Made by a program: the position numbers and the translations under genes | NCBI GenBank assembly: GCA_002706985.1 | Contig: PAKP01000029.1 | Span: forward strand, 62,001 to 126,000 | Direction of reading: 5' to 3' | Source of the DNA: Sneathiella sp. | GTDB taxonomy: Bacteria; Pseudomonadota; Alphaproteobacteria; Sneathiellales; Sneathiellaceae | Length of the DNA stretch: 64,000 nucleotides | In this document: positions 27,398 to 36,654 of the stretch, in pieces | How positions within the stretch are numbered: the stretch's first letter is position 1 | Layout: every line of letters begins with the position of its first letter | Notes under the pieces: generated by a model | Told to the model about the DNA's origin: nothing | The model's database searches: none | What the model saw: the letters and a program-made list of their open reading frames with translations, nothing else

Positions 27398-29644
27398 ATG
27401 GCAGCAACCACAGCAGCACAAAAAACGGGAAAAAAGAACGGTGTCATGAGATGGCTCTCCTTTGCCCGTGGGGGACGGATTCCTGCCTTCACGTTGCTAA
27501 TGGCGGCTCTGTTTCTGCAGATTTCCGACCCGCCCTTCCTATCAAATTTTCGAGACCGGATATTTGACGTATACCAGCAGTCCCAGCCACGGGAGGTACA
27601 GTATCCGCGGCCCGTTGCCGTTATCGACATAGACGAAAACAGCCTTTTGAACCTCGGCCAATGGCCTTGGCCCCGCACATATCTCGCAAAACTTGTGGAA
27701 AATGCGACCAAAAGCGGCGCCGCTGTCATCGGGTTTGATATGCTTTTTGCCGAATCGGACCGATTGTCACCAGCGGAAATGGCTCAGAATATATCCGGGC
27801 TTCCACCAGAGGTAAAAGATCAACTTGCAAGCCTGCCGTCCTTCGATGATGAATTCGCAAGTGAAATTGGCGACAGCAGAGTGGTCCTTGGGATATCCGT
27901 CAGTCCGGAGAGTGATGGCGCAAATAATCTAGGGCTTGACCGGATACCGTCTTTTGCCATGCTCGGACAGGATCCCAGAAAATTTCTAAAGAACTACCCA
28001 GCCCTGATCGGCAATATCGACAAGCTGGACGAAGCCGCCGCCGGGCGCGGCATGATCAGCCTGGATCAGGATTTCGATGGTATTGTCCGCCGCATCCCCC
28101 TTGCCAATCAGATAAATGGAAAGATTATTCCTTCATTGGCGCTGGATATGCTGCGGGTGGCGACGGGCCGCAATGTCATCATTCAGACCAACGAAAACGG
28201 GATTGTCGGATTTAAGGTTGCCGGAACCCTCATCCCGACGGATACGCGCGGGCGCATCTGGGTGAAATATGCGGAATATGACCCGGCACTTTATATCTCC
28301 GCACTTGATGTCATCAACGGCACGATCGATGACAAGGCATTTGAAGGCAAGCTGGTTTTAGTCGGCACGTCCGCCGCTGGCCTCAAGGATTTACGGGCAT
28401 CCCCGCTTACGTCAAATCTGCCGGGAGTGGAAATGCATCTGCAACTGCTGGAAAATGTATGGATGCAGTCATATCTTTTCCGGCCCGAGTTCATCGCCAT
28501 TTTCGAATGGATGGGCACGTTATTGACGGGGCTGGCTCTGATATTGCTGGTGCCGCTCGCAGGGGCAAGAACCACGCTTGGATTGCTGGTTTTTATTTCA
28601 GCAACCGCGATCGGTTCCTCCATATATTTCTTTGTCTATAACTCCGTCCTGATAGATGTCAGCTATACATTAGCGGTATCCATACTCGTCTATATCACGA
28701 TGGTGTATTCCAATTACCGGGGTACGGAGCAGGAACGCACACGCATTCGAACGGCCTTCGCTCATTATCTCTCGCCGGAACTCGTCAAGCAATTATCGGC
28801 CTCACCGGACAGCCTGGTTCTAGGCGGTGAAGAGCGGGAAATGACATTCATGTTCTGCGACGTGCGGGAATTCACCGTCATTTCAGAGGGTTATAAGCAT
28901 AACCCGCAAGGGCTGACCCATCTTATCAACCGTTTCCTTACGCCAATGACGGGAGAGATTCTCGCGCATCATGGCACCATCGACAAATATATGGGTGATT
29001 CCATCATGGCATTCTGGAATGCCCCGCTCGATAACCCCCAGCACCCAAAGGATAGCGCCGATGCCGCCCTGAAAATGATCATCCGCCTTGCGACACTAAA
29101 CAAAGAACTGGAAGCGGAAGCGGCTGCTGAGGGCCGTCTGTTTAAGGCGCTACGGGTAGGCATTGGCCTGAACACGGGCGTTTGCATCGTTGGAAACCTT
29201 GGATCAGAACAGCGCTTCGATTACTCCGTTCTTGGTGATCCGGTTAATCTGGCCTCTCGCCTTGAAGGGCAAACAAAGGAATATGGCTTCAGCATCATCA
29301 TGGGCGAGAGCACCGCACATTCAATTCCAGAATATGCAATGATCGAGCTTGACCTGATCGCCGTGAAAGGAAAGGAAGAAGCGGTCAAAATATATGGGCT
29401 TCTGGGAGATGAGGAACATGCACAAAATGCTGAATTTATTGAAGCCAAAGATGCGATAGAGGCATTTCTCAAACTCTACCTTGCGCGTGAATGGGATAGC
29501 GCAGAGAAAAAGCTTGTCCATATCGCCGGGTTGAACCCCCGACTGGAAAAATTTGTCAGGCTGTATCAGGATCGCATTCGCCGCTTCAGAACGTCCCCGC
29601 CCCCTGAGAACTGGGACGGTGTCTTCCGGGCCGAGAAGAAATAG
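27398..29644 (+). CDS. adenylate cyclase with CHASE2 sensor domain
   Basis: A 748-residue membrane signal protein. A membrane segment near residue 30 is followed by a large periplasmic CHASE2 domain (about 50-360, with VAVIDIDENSL, WPWPRTYLAKLVE and LPGVEMHLQLLENV), three membrane segments (about 365-445), and a cytoplasmic class III cyclase domain (about 480-655). The cyclase has FMFCDVREFTVIS, IDKYMGDSIMAFWNAP and VLGDPVNLASRLEG, so all metal and substrate residues are present. CHASE2 senses an unknown external cue. It is divergent from the FecR/VWA/RTX gene. ATG 27398 is used; the ribosome binding site is modest. Confidence 0.9.
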   Translation: MAATTAAQKTGKKNGVMRWLSFARGGRIPAFTLLMAALFLQISDPPFLSNFRDRIFDVYQQSQPREVQYPRPVAVIDIDENSLLNLGQWPWPRTYLAKLVENATKSGAAVIGFDMLFAESDRLSPAEMAQNISGLPPEVKDQLASLPSFDDEFASEIGDSRVVLGISVSPESDGANNLGLDRIPSFAMLGQDPRKFLKNYPALIGNIDKLDEAAAGRGMISLDQDFDGIVRRIPLANQINGKIIPSLALDMLRVATGRNVIIQTNENGIVGFKVAGTLIPTDTRGRIWVKYAEYDPALYISALDVINGTIDDKAFEGKLVLVGTSAAGLKDLRASPLTSNLPGVEMHLQLLENVWMQSYLFRPEFIAIFEWMGTLLTGLALILLVPLAGARTTLGLLVFISATAIGSSIYFFVYNSVLIDVSYTLAVSILVYITMVYSNYRGTEQERTRIRTAFAHYLSPELVKQLSASPDSLVLGGEEREMTFMFCDVREFTVISEGYKHNPQGLTHLINRFLTPMTGEILAHHGTIDKYMGDSIMAFWNAPLDNPQHPKDSADAALKMIIRLATLNKELEAEAAAEGRLFKALRVGIGLNTGVCIVGNLGSEQRFDYSVLGDPVNLASRLEGQTKEYGFSIIMGESTAHSIPEYAMIELDLIAVKGKEEAVKIYGLLGDEEHAQNAEFIEAKDAIEAFLKLYLAREWDSAEKKLVHIAGLNPRLEKFVRLYQDRIRRFRTSPPPENWDGVFRAEKK

Positions 29645-29659
29645 TGACTTCCGGCTCGT

Positions 29660-30301
29660 TCAGGAAAAAGAAATGTTCGCCGCCGCCGAGAGGTCACGCA
29701 AGGCCTGCTCTTCACTGACAACCTTGATTGTCGTCATACCCATTGCGGCTGCCGGCTTGAGGTTGATACCAAGATCATCTAGATACACGACTTCCTCCGG
29801 TTTGACGTTCATCTGTTCACAGGCATATTCATAAATACGCGGATCCGGCTTGCGAAGGCCAATCTTGCTGGACTCAATAACCTGCTTAAACAGTCTCATC
29901 ACTGCCTCAACTTCTGCCTGAGCGGCGGCGTCCCTGGTCATACCGGGACCATTTCCAGCAGCGACATTATTTGTCAGGCAGGTACAAATATATTTCTCAC
30001 CGCACAGCTTCAACGCGTTGACCATGTTGGGGCGAATGTCTCCGGCCAGAAGTTTGATTATCTCTGCGCCGGGAATTGGATGGCCGAGTTCCCCGCTCTC
30101 GCCTTCAAAGAGCCTATCGAACTCATCAAGAGTAACCGCGCTTCGCTCAAACTGCGCCCAAGCATTGGTATCGGGATCAGTAGAATTGATCTTGCGGATA
30201 AAATTCGCAGGCAGGCCGTGTTCCATTTCAAACCGGGTAAAGGCCTCGAACGGACTCGTCGTGAGAACACCGCCGAAATCCCATAGAACGGCTTTTATCA
30301 T
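29660..30301 (-). CDS. HAD-superfamily phosphatase (epoxide hydrolase N-terminal-like)
   Basis: Haloacid dehalogenase-superfamily hydrolase of 213 residues. Motif I is WDFGGVL, in which the second acid of the usual DxD is replaced by Gly as in the ACAD10/soluble epoxide hydrolase phosphatase branch; later come CLTNN and VVYLDDLGINLKPA. Proteins of this branch are small-molecule phosphatases of unknown substrate. An AAAGGTAA ribosome binding site precedes ATG 30301. It converges with the cyclase gene. Confidence 0.85.
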   Translation of the reverse strand: MIKAVLWDFGGVLTTSPFEAFTRFEMEHGLPANFIRKINSTDPDTNAWAQFERSAVTLDEFDRLFEGESGELGHPIPGAEIIKLLAGDIRPNMVNALKLCGEKYICTCLTNNVAAGNGPGMTRDAAAQAEVEAVMRLFKQVIESSKIGLRKPDPRIYEYACEQMNVKPEEVVYLDDLGINLKPAAAMGMTTIKVVSEEQALRDLSAAANISFS

Positions 30302-30377
30302 TTGATATTACCTTTATTTGCAAGATGACTGGATATGCGTCGCCACACAGTATATTTTTCTTACTTTTACTAAATAG

Positions 30378-30401
30378 TGACAGGCGACCTATATCCTGTC
30401 A
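30378..30401. promoter_or_regulatory. 24-bp inverted repeat, possible operator
   Basis: TGACAGG (30378-30384) and CCTGTCA (30395-30401) form a perfect inverted repeat around a 10-base spacer, midway between a HAD phosphatase and a pentapeptide-repeat gene that diverge. Symmetry of this size suits binding of a dimeric regulator. It is not followed by a T run, so it is not a terminator. Confidence 0.4.
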
Positions 30402-30486
30402 AACATCAAGAGCGATTGAATTCGCCGCTTTATGAGTTAATTTATAGATAGCTATAAAGATATTCTGCAGTTTTTCGGAGCTCCGT

Positions 30487-31293
30487 ATGAGATTGTCAAT
30501 TGCCACTGCCTTGTTCATGTTGACGGCTGTCACTGCCGTAAATGCTTATAAAGCTGATGATTTGAACAAGCTGAATGAAAGCGGAAACTGCCCTGATTGC
30601 GATTTACGCGGCATTGAATTGCAATACAAGGATATGAAGGGGGCAGAGATGAGGAAAACAAATCTGCGTGACTCCATGCTGAAGCAAATTGACCTCAGTA
30701 ATGCGGACCTCTCAGGAGCCGATATGCGACGCTCCGATCTTGAGAAATCGACACTTGTATCGGCTGATCTTGAAAATGCTATTTTGCAGGATGCGGATAT
30801 GGAAAAGGCCGTGATGTCGGGCGCAAATCTCAGCCGTGCAAATTTACGCGGTGCTGATTTTGACAGCGCCAATGTCGAGAATGGCAACTTCCGGAATGCG
30901 GACATACGCAAAGCCTATTTCAAACGTGCCAACTTGAAAAATGCTGATTTCAGTGATGCGAAGGTTTCGGAAACGAACTTCAAGCGGGCGAATATGTCTG
31001 GTGTCATCATGGTTAATGCAGAGCTGGATGAAACCAACTTTACCCGCGCCAATCTGACGGATGCTCGCATGGAGAAGGCCAATTTAAGCCATGCAAATTT
31101 CTACCGTGCCATACTGGTGAATGCAGACATGACAGGAGCACGGCTCTCAAAGGCGACCTTCTGGGGCGCAAATTTATCCGGTGCAAATCTTGAAAGCGCA
31201 AGAGGGTTGGAGCAAGAGCAACTGGAAGGAGCCTGTGGAAACACTGAAACTGCACTGCCCGGCAAGCTCAAGCTGAAGCCATGCCGCGAGTAA
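30487..31293 (+). CDS. exported pentapeptide-repeat protein
   Basis: A 268-residue protein with a signal peptide (MRLSIATALFMLTAVTAVNA). About residues 40-240 consist of A(D/N)LXX pentapeptide repeats such as NADLSGADMRRSDL, ANLSRANLRGAD and ANLKNADF, which fold into a four-sided beta helix. A short C-terminal end has two cysteines that could pair with two near the N-terminus (CPDC). Role unknown; the exported location differs from gyrase-protecting pentapeptide proteins. A CGGAG site precedes the ATG. Confidence 0.88.
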   Translation: MRLSIATALFMLTAVTAVNAYKADDLNKLNESGNCPDCDLRGIELQYKDMKGAEMRKTNLRDSMLKQIDLSNADLSGADMRRSDLEKSTLVSADLENAILQDADMEKAVMSGANLSRANLRGADFDSANVENGNFRNADIRKAYFKRANLKNADFSDAKVSETNFKRANMSGVIMVNAELDETNFTRANLTDARMEKANLSHANFYRAILVNADMTGARLSKATFWGANLSGANLESARGLEQEQLEGACGNTETALPGKLKLKPCRE

Positions 31294-31304
31294 TTAAATG
31301 AAGG

Positions 31305-32021
31305 TTATCTGAGCCCCGCGATTAAATCCGGCAATTCGCCTAGATGCTCAATACTGTGGTAGCGCGGCGCATCAATCGGGACGTCTGCATGCTCATGAAC
31401 CCATGTTAGATCATGCGGGACATGAACACCGAAACTGCCTGCCTCTATCGCCGGAATAACGTCGCTTTTAAGAGAATTACCCACCATCATACCGGTTGAA
31501 GCATCCCTGCCCGCGGCATTGAAAATCCGTTGATAGGTTTCTGTCGTTTTCTCGCTGACAATCTGAACGTCATCGAACAACTCACCCAACCCCGATTGAG
31601 CAAGCTTGCGCTCCTGATCGAACAGGTCGCCCTTCGTGATAAGGATTAGGCGATACCGCCCGCAGAGTTCCATCAAAGTTTTACGCGCATGTGGCAATGT
31701 TTCGACGGGATGGCGCAGCATTTCGCGGCCGGCCCGCAGGATATCATGCAGGATGGTGGCAGAGACATTGTCATTCGTAACCTCGATGGCGGTCTCGATC
31801 ATTGAAGGGGTAAAGCCTTTAATGCCATACCCATAGAACTGAAGATTTCGTCGCTCCGCTGCCAGCAATCTTTCCGTAATGTGATCGCTTTCGGCATAAT
31901 CACTCAGCAACGCCGCGAATTTTTCCTCTGTCATTCGAAAAAAATACTCGTTCTGCCAAAGCGTATCATCGGCATCAAAGCCGATCGCAGACAAAACAGT
32001 ACCACATCCTGCTAACGACAC
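31305..32021 (-). CDS. HAD-superfamily hydrolase
   Basis: Hydrolase of 238 residues with the HAD nucleophile motif GFDADDTLW, the later LILITKGD and MVGNSLKSDVIPA motifs. The FxADDTL form is seen in YjjG-like nucleotidases and phosphatases. The frame starts at GTG 32021; a TTG at 31994 with AGGATGTGG before it would place the motif closer to the N-terminus, so the start is uncertain. Substrate unknown. It converges with the pentapeptide-repeat gene and follows the FAD oxidase gene on the same strand. Confidence 0.83.
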   Translation of the reverse strand: MSLAGCGTVLSAIGFDADDTLWQNEYFFRMTEEKFAALLSDYAESDHITERLLAAERRNLQFYGYGIKGFTPSMIETAIEVTNDNVSATILHDILRAGREMLRHPVETLPHARKTLMELCGRYRLILITKGDLFDQERKLAQSGLGELFDDVQIVSEKTTETYQRIFNAAGRDASTGMMVGNSLKSDVIPAIEAGSFGVHVPHDLTWVHEHADVPIDAPRYHSIEHLGELPDLIAGLR

Positions 32022-32060
32022 ATCAAAGCACTTTCAACTAGTTAAAACTTACCTTTCGCA

Positions 32061-33458
32061 TCATTCCGCTGCCTTTGCTGGAATAATCTTGCCAGGGTTC
32101 ATGATATTATCCGGATCAAGTGCTTGCTTGAGGGCCGCCATCACGTCGATCGCATCACCATGCTCGCGATACATATATTTGATCTTGCCAAGACCTACCC
32201 CATGCTCGCCCGTACAGGTACCATCCATGGACAGAGCCCGCTCGATCAGTCGACTGTTGAGACGTTCAGCCTCCTCGAGTTCTTCGGGATTTTCTTTCTT
32301 GATCACAAAGGACAAATGAAAGTTGCCGTCGCCGACATGCCCGACCAAAGGTGCAATCAGGAAACTATCCGCAAGATCCTTCTTGGTTTCCAGAATGCAG
32401 TCCGCAAGGCGTGAAATCGGAACACAGACATCGGTTGCCCATATTTGCGCTCCGTTTCGAAGCGCCATGGCGGCATAGGCCGCATCATGGCGAGCCTGCC
32501 AGAGTTTTGTGCGCTCTTCCGCCTGTGTGGTCCATTTAAAGCCTTCAGCTCCGAATTCCGAGCATATTTCGCTGACCTTCTCTGCCTGTTCCTTGACATA
32601 CGCATCGCTGCCATGAAACTCGAGAAACAGTGTCGGCTGTACCGGCAGGTCAAGATTGGAGTAATGATTCACGGCATCGACCTGCACGTCGTCCAGCAAT
32701 TCTATCCGGGCGACCGGGATACCGCTCTGTATTGTCAAGATGACACTTTGTATCGCCCCTTCAATATCCGGGAAAGAGACTGTTGCGGCCGATATCGCCT
32801 CAGGAATTCCGTACAGACGAAGCGTAATTTCGGTGATAATGCCAAGCGTTCCTTCCGATCCGATATACAGCTTGGTCAAGTCATATCCGGCGGCGCTTTT
32901 CTTCGCCCGGTGGCCCGTCGAGATAATCCGCCCATCCGGCAAGACGACCTTGAGGCTGAGGATATTCTCCCGCATGGTCCCGTATCGCACGGCGTTCGTG
33001 CCGGATGCACGTGTCGATGCCATACCGCCGATAGAAGCATCCGCACCGGGATCGATGGGAAAAAACAGGCCTGTATCGCGTAGATATTCATTGAGCTGTT
33101 TCCGGCGTACGCCTGGCTGAACGGTGCAATCCAGATCTTCCGTGCTTACCCGCAGGATTTCATTCATTTCATTTAGGTCAATGGAGATGCCGCCCGAGAC
33201 CGCGTTTACATGCCCTTCGAGCGACGTACCTGCAGCAAATGGAATAATCGGCACCTTGTGGGCTGCGCAGATTTTGACGATCTCGGAGACTTCTTCCGTG
33301 CTCTTTGCGAAACAGACGGCATCAGGCGCTTTGGGAAAGTGCCAGCTCTCATCCTTGCCATGCTGCTCTCTTACAGCCGCAGCGGTCGAGCAGCGCGTCC
33401 CCAAAAGCTCTTTCAACTCATGAATGGCCTGATCCATTCCAGGATGTTGTTCCGTCAT
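32061..33458 (-). CDS. FAD-linked oxidase, D-lactate/glycolate dehydrogenase type
   Basis: A 465-residue flavoprotein of the VAO/GlcD family. It has an N-terminal FAD-binding domain (IIPFAAGTSLEGHVNAVSGG, GADASIGGMASTRASGTNAVRYG) and a C-terminal cap domain with HVGDGNFHLSF and TGEHGVGLGKIKYM, which bind the carboxylate and metal. Members oxidise D-lactate, glycolate or D-2-hydroxyacids and pass electrons to cytochrome c or quinone. A GAGGGAG site precedes ATG 33458. Substrate cannot be fixed; D-lactate is the most likely. Confidence 0.87.
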   Translation of the reverse strand: MTEQHPGMDQAIHELKELLGTRCSTAAAVREQHGKDESWHFPKAPDAVCFAKSTEEVSEIVKICAAHKVPIIPFAAGTSLEGHVNAVSGGISIDLNEMNEILRVSTEDLDCTVQPGVRRKQLNEYLRDTGLFFPIDPGADASIGGMASTRASGTNAVRYGTMRENILSLKVVLPDGRIISTGHRAKKSAAGYDLTKLYIGSEGTLGIITEITLRLYGIPEAISAATVSFPDIEGAIQSVILTIQSGIPVARIELLDDVQVDAVNHYSNLDLPVQPTLFLEFHGSDAYVKEQAEKVSEICSEFGAEGFKWTTQAEERTKLWQARHDAAYAAMALRNGAQIWATDVCVPISRLADCILETKKDLADSFLIAPLVGHVGDGNFHLSFVIKKENPEELEEAERLNSRLIERALSMDGTCTGEHGVGLGKIKYMYREHGDAIDVMAALKQALDPDNIMNPGKIIPAKAAE

Positions 33459-33563
33459 CTCATCTCCCTCACCCGCTTAGCTGACCGGGGTAGTCAGCCC
33501 CTCCCTTTACCAGTATTATATAGTCTATCATCTGGCGAAAAGAAGAAAAACACAGGAATGGCG

Positions 33564-34049
33564 ATGAACGAACGCACCCTTACTTTATTGCATCAACAAC
33601 CGGTATTGTCCGAATGGATCGACTACAACAAGCATATGAATGTCGCCTACTATGTGCTGATATTCGATCAGTCCCTGGATGTTTTTCTTGATGATATTGG
33701 GCTGACCCGGGAATATCGTGATTCCTCCAATTGTACGGTCTATGTGCTGGAAACCCATGTTACCTATATTCAGGAAGTGCATGAAGGAGACTTGCTGGAT
33801 ATATATGTGCGGGTCCTCGATTGTGATGAAAAGCGCATGCATCTCTTCCTCGAGATGCGACATCATGAGAAAAGCTTCCTCGCGGCAACATCGGAACAGA
33901 TGATCATGCATCTCGATAAAACGGGACCCAGTGCCACGCCCATGCCCGACTTCTTGCAATCGAGACTCCAGCAACACAAGGCGGAGTTTGTAGATGCACC
34001 AATTCCCAAACAGGCAGGCGCTGTTATCGGCATTCGCAGAAAGAAATAA
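33564..34049 (+). CDS. hotdog-fold thioesterase
   Basis: A 161-residue 4-hydroxybenzoyl-CoA thioesterase-like protein. The sequence EWIDYNKHMNVAYYVLIFDQ and TYIQEVHEGDLLDIYVRVLD is typical of the hotdog fold, with the conserved asparagine-histidine pair near residue 20. Similar thioesterases occur with L-carnitine dehydrogenase, but that gene is absent here. ATG 33564 has AGGA 6 bases before it; ATG 33558 is too close to that site. It is divergent from the FAD oxidase. Confidence 0.82.
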   Translation: MNERTLTLLHQQPVLSEWIDYNKHMNVAYYVLIFDQSLDVFLDDIGLTREYRDSSNCTVYVLETHVTYIQEVHEGDLLDIYVRVLDCDEKRMHLFLEMRHHEKSFLAATSEQMIMHLDKTGPSATPMPDFLQSRLQQHKAEFVDAPIPKQAGAVIGIRRKK

Positions 34050-34075
34050 AAAACGCCGCCCGGTTAAGGCGGCGC
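34050..34075 (-). terminator. bidirectional rho-independent terminator
   Basis: GCCGCC (34055-34060) pairs with GGCGGC (34068-34073) around a 7-base loop. On the minus strand the hairpin is followed by six T residues, a good terminator for the DUF2336 gene. On the plus strand the T run is short, so it serves the thioesterase gene less well. Confidence 0.75.
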
Positions 34076-34108
34076 TTTCGTAGCATAATAGATCTTGCGT
34101 TTGTCCGT

Positions 34109-35239
34109 TCAGGCCGCCTTGTTGGCCGCTGACGCGTTGTGGCCAAGCTTGCCAATGAGGTAATCGACATTCTCGCCGTCGAAGCTGTCCTGAAAATGAG
34201 TAAGGACACGCTCGATAACCTGATTGCGGTAACGCTCCCGATCACCCGGCGTACCATCGAAATCAAGTTCATTCGCCACCTCGAGCCCGACTTTCATTAT
34301 TTCCTGAAGTCCGCCCGGAATATTCGACTTCTCGCAGAGCTGCTTCAGGCCGTTCCCTCCAGCATCATTCACCAGAATATGAACGTTCGCGACAGCAATA
34401 TTGGAATATTTTGCCATTGCCGTTTCAAAGAAATCGACGTCACCCATACAAAGCGCGCGCAAAATAATTGTCGGCGTCAAGCGGCCATTGGCATGAAGCT
34501 GATCAATAAGTCTTACAAGGTCGGCATGGCTGGCGCCATCCTTGATAAAGCCGATCATCGTTTTTTCGCGGCTTTCCAGAATTAGATCCGTTGCCAAACC
34601 CGGAGACATATCATGATGCCGGACGAGATGATCGCGAAGTTTGTCCGAAACCATCGTGACCAGACGTTCGGTAACCGTAATCGGCAATGTCGCCCGATGC
34701 GCCATGGGTTCCTTGATTTTTTCGCTGTCACCATACTGATCCAAAACTTTCTCATAGGTCGTTTCGGAAATTTCGGCGCCCTGATTCTGCATCAGGGTCG
34801 CGACCACGTCCTCAGATCCACTCTCGGCAAGCTTATCGGAAACCGCCTCGGAAATCACGCTCCGGCTGGCTACTGCCATTTGATGAAGATCCGATTTCGA
34901 GCTGATGATTTCAAACAGATCATCATCGGTCAAAGCCGCTGAGAAGCTGAGCATCGGTGTTGCCACATCCGCAATATCGCTGGCGAGGGTCTTGGCAATA
35001 TCATGGGGAAGGTCGGGAACTGATTTCAGGGTTTCTGCAAGTGTCTGGCGGACAAGAACCTCTGCATCGTTCACCAGTATGCGGAAAATTTCCTCTGCTT
35101 CACGACGTTCGGTTTCGCTAAAACCCGCATCCACTATGCCACCGGCAATTTTCTCGACTGTTTCTGCGCGCGCCGACGCGGATCTGTCCGTCAGCAACCA
35201 CTCTACATCCGCTGGGCTTAAAGAACCGTTATTAGACAC
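34109..35239 (-). CDS. DUF2336 family protein
   Basis: Conserved alphaproteobacterial protein, mainly alpha-helical, resembling HEAT-like repeats; 376 residues from GTG 35239. GGAG lies 5 bases before that GTG. The upstream TTG at 35284 would add 15 residues containing the ribosome binding site. Recognisable parts include LLTDRSASARAETVEKIAG and PITVTERLVTMVSDKLRDHLV. No biochemical role is established for the family. It is followed by a clear terminator. Confidence 0.82.
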   Translation of the reverse strand: MSNNGSLSPADVEWLLTDRSASARAETVEKIAGGIVDAGFSETERREAEEIFRILVNDAEVLVRQTLAETLKSVPDLPHDIAKTLASDIADVATPMLSFSAALTDDDLFEIISSKSDLHQMAVASRSVISEAVSDKLAESGSEDVVATLMQNQGAEISETTYEKVLDQYGDSEKIKEPMAHRATLPITVTERLVTMVSDKLRDHLVRHHDMSPGLATDLILESREKTMIGFIKDGASHADLVRLIDQLHANGRLTPTIILRALCMGDVDFFETAMAKYSNIAVANVHILVNDAGGNGLKQLCEKSNIPGGLQEIMKVGLEVANELDFDGTPGDRERYRNQVIERVLTHFQDSFDGENVDYLIGKLGHNASAANKAA

Positions 35240-35301
35240 GATGGCTCCAGTATTTAAGTTGTTTGGAAGCTCCAATGTCGCCAAATTATATTAATATTTC
35301 T

Positions 35302-36075
35302 TTAATCCGGGCGGCCTTCCATCACTTCTTTTATTGCCCTGATTTGATCCTCAACCTGGATATCAAGTGTGCTTGTAACCTCAAGTTCCCGCTCCTCAAA
35401 AACATCCATATCCGGGTTCGCCGCCTGCCATTCCACCACTTTCGCATCACGTGCAATGATTAATTGTTCGATCTGCGGCCGGAACAACACCAGCATTGCG
35501 CTCAACCAACGATTAACGGGCCATGACGGCGTGCTATGGTCAATCACGAATCCGTCCAGCATTTCAATAACATCTGCCTTGTCATACCAATTCTCTCCAG
35601 TAACCCAGCGATTGGTTGTAAACAGGCCAATGGGAAAGCCTGAGCTATTCATCGAAATGGCGATCAGGTGACAGATAACCTCATCTTCCGCCGTTGGCCA
35701 GTCCGCGTCTCCATCATATGGAACAGGCGCGACATCCGCTCTCATCCCTTTCTTGCGGAGAAAGGTGTGGAAATGGCCATGTTCTCCCTCCCGATGCGCA
35801 TGATAATAATACTGGGCGTGGGTTTCGTTGTCATAGATATCGCCTTCGGGATAATGATCCCACTCATAAAAAGTGCCCTCACCGCGAAGAATTTCGCCGA
35901 CAATATTCGCACCCCCTTTTTTAAGAACGCGATAGCATTCCAGTATTTCATCCGCAGCAGCGTTCATCCGTTCCAACTGCTCAGGGGGAAGATCTCTCAA
36001 TATCTGCCGCAACTGCGCTGGATTTTCTATTGTCGGGATACTGTCATCCCACATAAACTTTACCATTGTATTCAT
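35302..36075 (-). CDS. conserved hypothetical protein, DUF6969-like
   Basis: A 257-residue soluble protein with the segment EWDHYPEGDIYDNETHAQYYYHAHREGEHGHFHTFL-type core, very rich in histidine and aromatic residues, followed by a tail with SSGFPIGLFTTNRWVTGE. The histidine spacing hints at a metal site. I think it belongs to DUF6969, but this is from memory of the pattern, not a search. A GGAAGCGAG site precedes ATG 36075. It lies 62 bp before DUF2336 on the same strand. Confidence 0.68.
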   Translation of the reverse strand: MNTMVKFMWDDSIPTIENPAQLRQILRDLPPEQLERMNAAADEILECYRVLKKGGANIVGEILRGEGTFYEWDHYPEGDIYDNETHAQYYYHAHREGEHGHFHTFLRKKGMRADVAPVPYDGDADWPTAEDEVICHLIAISMNSSGFPIGLFTTNRWVTGENWYDKADVIEMLDGFVIDHSTPSWPVNRWLSAMLVLFRPQIEQLIIARDAKVVEWQAANPDMDVFEERELEVTSTLDIQVEDQIRAIKEVMEGRPD

Positions 36076-36277
36076 TCAGTTCACTCGCTTCCCGTTGCCC
36101 TGAATTATATAAATAACATGTCAGGCAGGGATATAGTCTTTCACGGTAAGGTGATGGAATGTGTTTGCAAGCCATATAAGACGCGACACAATGTCCCTGT
36201 TCTTGCGAGATCGGCTGTGGTATCCCGGCACACATTCGTTGAGAACTTGTACACTGGCGAAATAGAAAGCTGAGAAA

Positions 36278-36652
36278 ATGAAGAAACTGACAACTCTTGG
36301 ATTATTGCTTGCCTTGTCATTCTTTGCCACGTCTGCACTTGCTGACGGGGACGCGGCAAAAGGTGAAAAAGTTTTTAAGAAATGCAAGGCCTGCCACACG
36401 ATCGAACAAGGCGCAAAGAATAAAGTTGGCCCAAATCTGTTCGGCATTGTCGGCGCTAAGGCAGGGCACGTTGAAGACTATAAATATTCAAAAGCCATGA
36501 TGGATTCCGGTATTACCTGGGATGAAACGGCATTGGACGAGTATCTGAAGAAGCCGAAAGCATATGTAAAAGGGACCAAAATGTCTTTCGTCGGCCTTAA
36601 GAAGGAAGACGACCGAGAAGATCTGATCGCATATCTGAAGACATTCAAGTAA
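36278..36652 (+). CDS. class I c-type cytochrome
   Basis: A 124-residue periplasmic electron carrier. A signal peptide ends near ALA-DG (residue 23). The haem-binding motif CKACH is near residue 37 and the axial methionine is in KGTKMSF near residue 100, followed by the C-terminal helix. It resembles cytochrome c2/c550. It could pass electrons from the oxidase gene products to cytochrome oxidase; no direct link is shown. Confidence 0.92.
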   Translation: MKKLTTLGLLLALSFFATSALADGDAAKGEKVFKKCKACHTIEQGAKNKVGPNLFGIVGAKAGHVEDYKYSKAMMDSGITWDETALDEYLKKPKAYVKGTKMSFVGLKKEDDREDLIAYLKTFK

Positions 36653-36654
36653 GC

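Noticed and set aside
32445..33083. 212-codon plus-strand frame
   Set aside because: Antisense to the FAD-linked oxidase, whose motifs are complete; no ribosome binding site.
35668..36273. 201-codon plus-strand frame running up to the cytochrome c gene
   Set aside because: Overlaps the well-supported DUF6969-like gene on the other strand and has no family resemblance or ribosome binding site.
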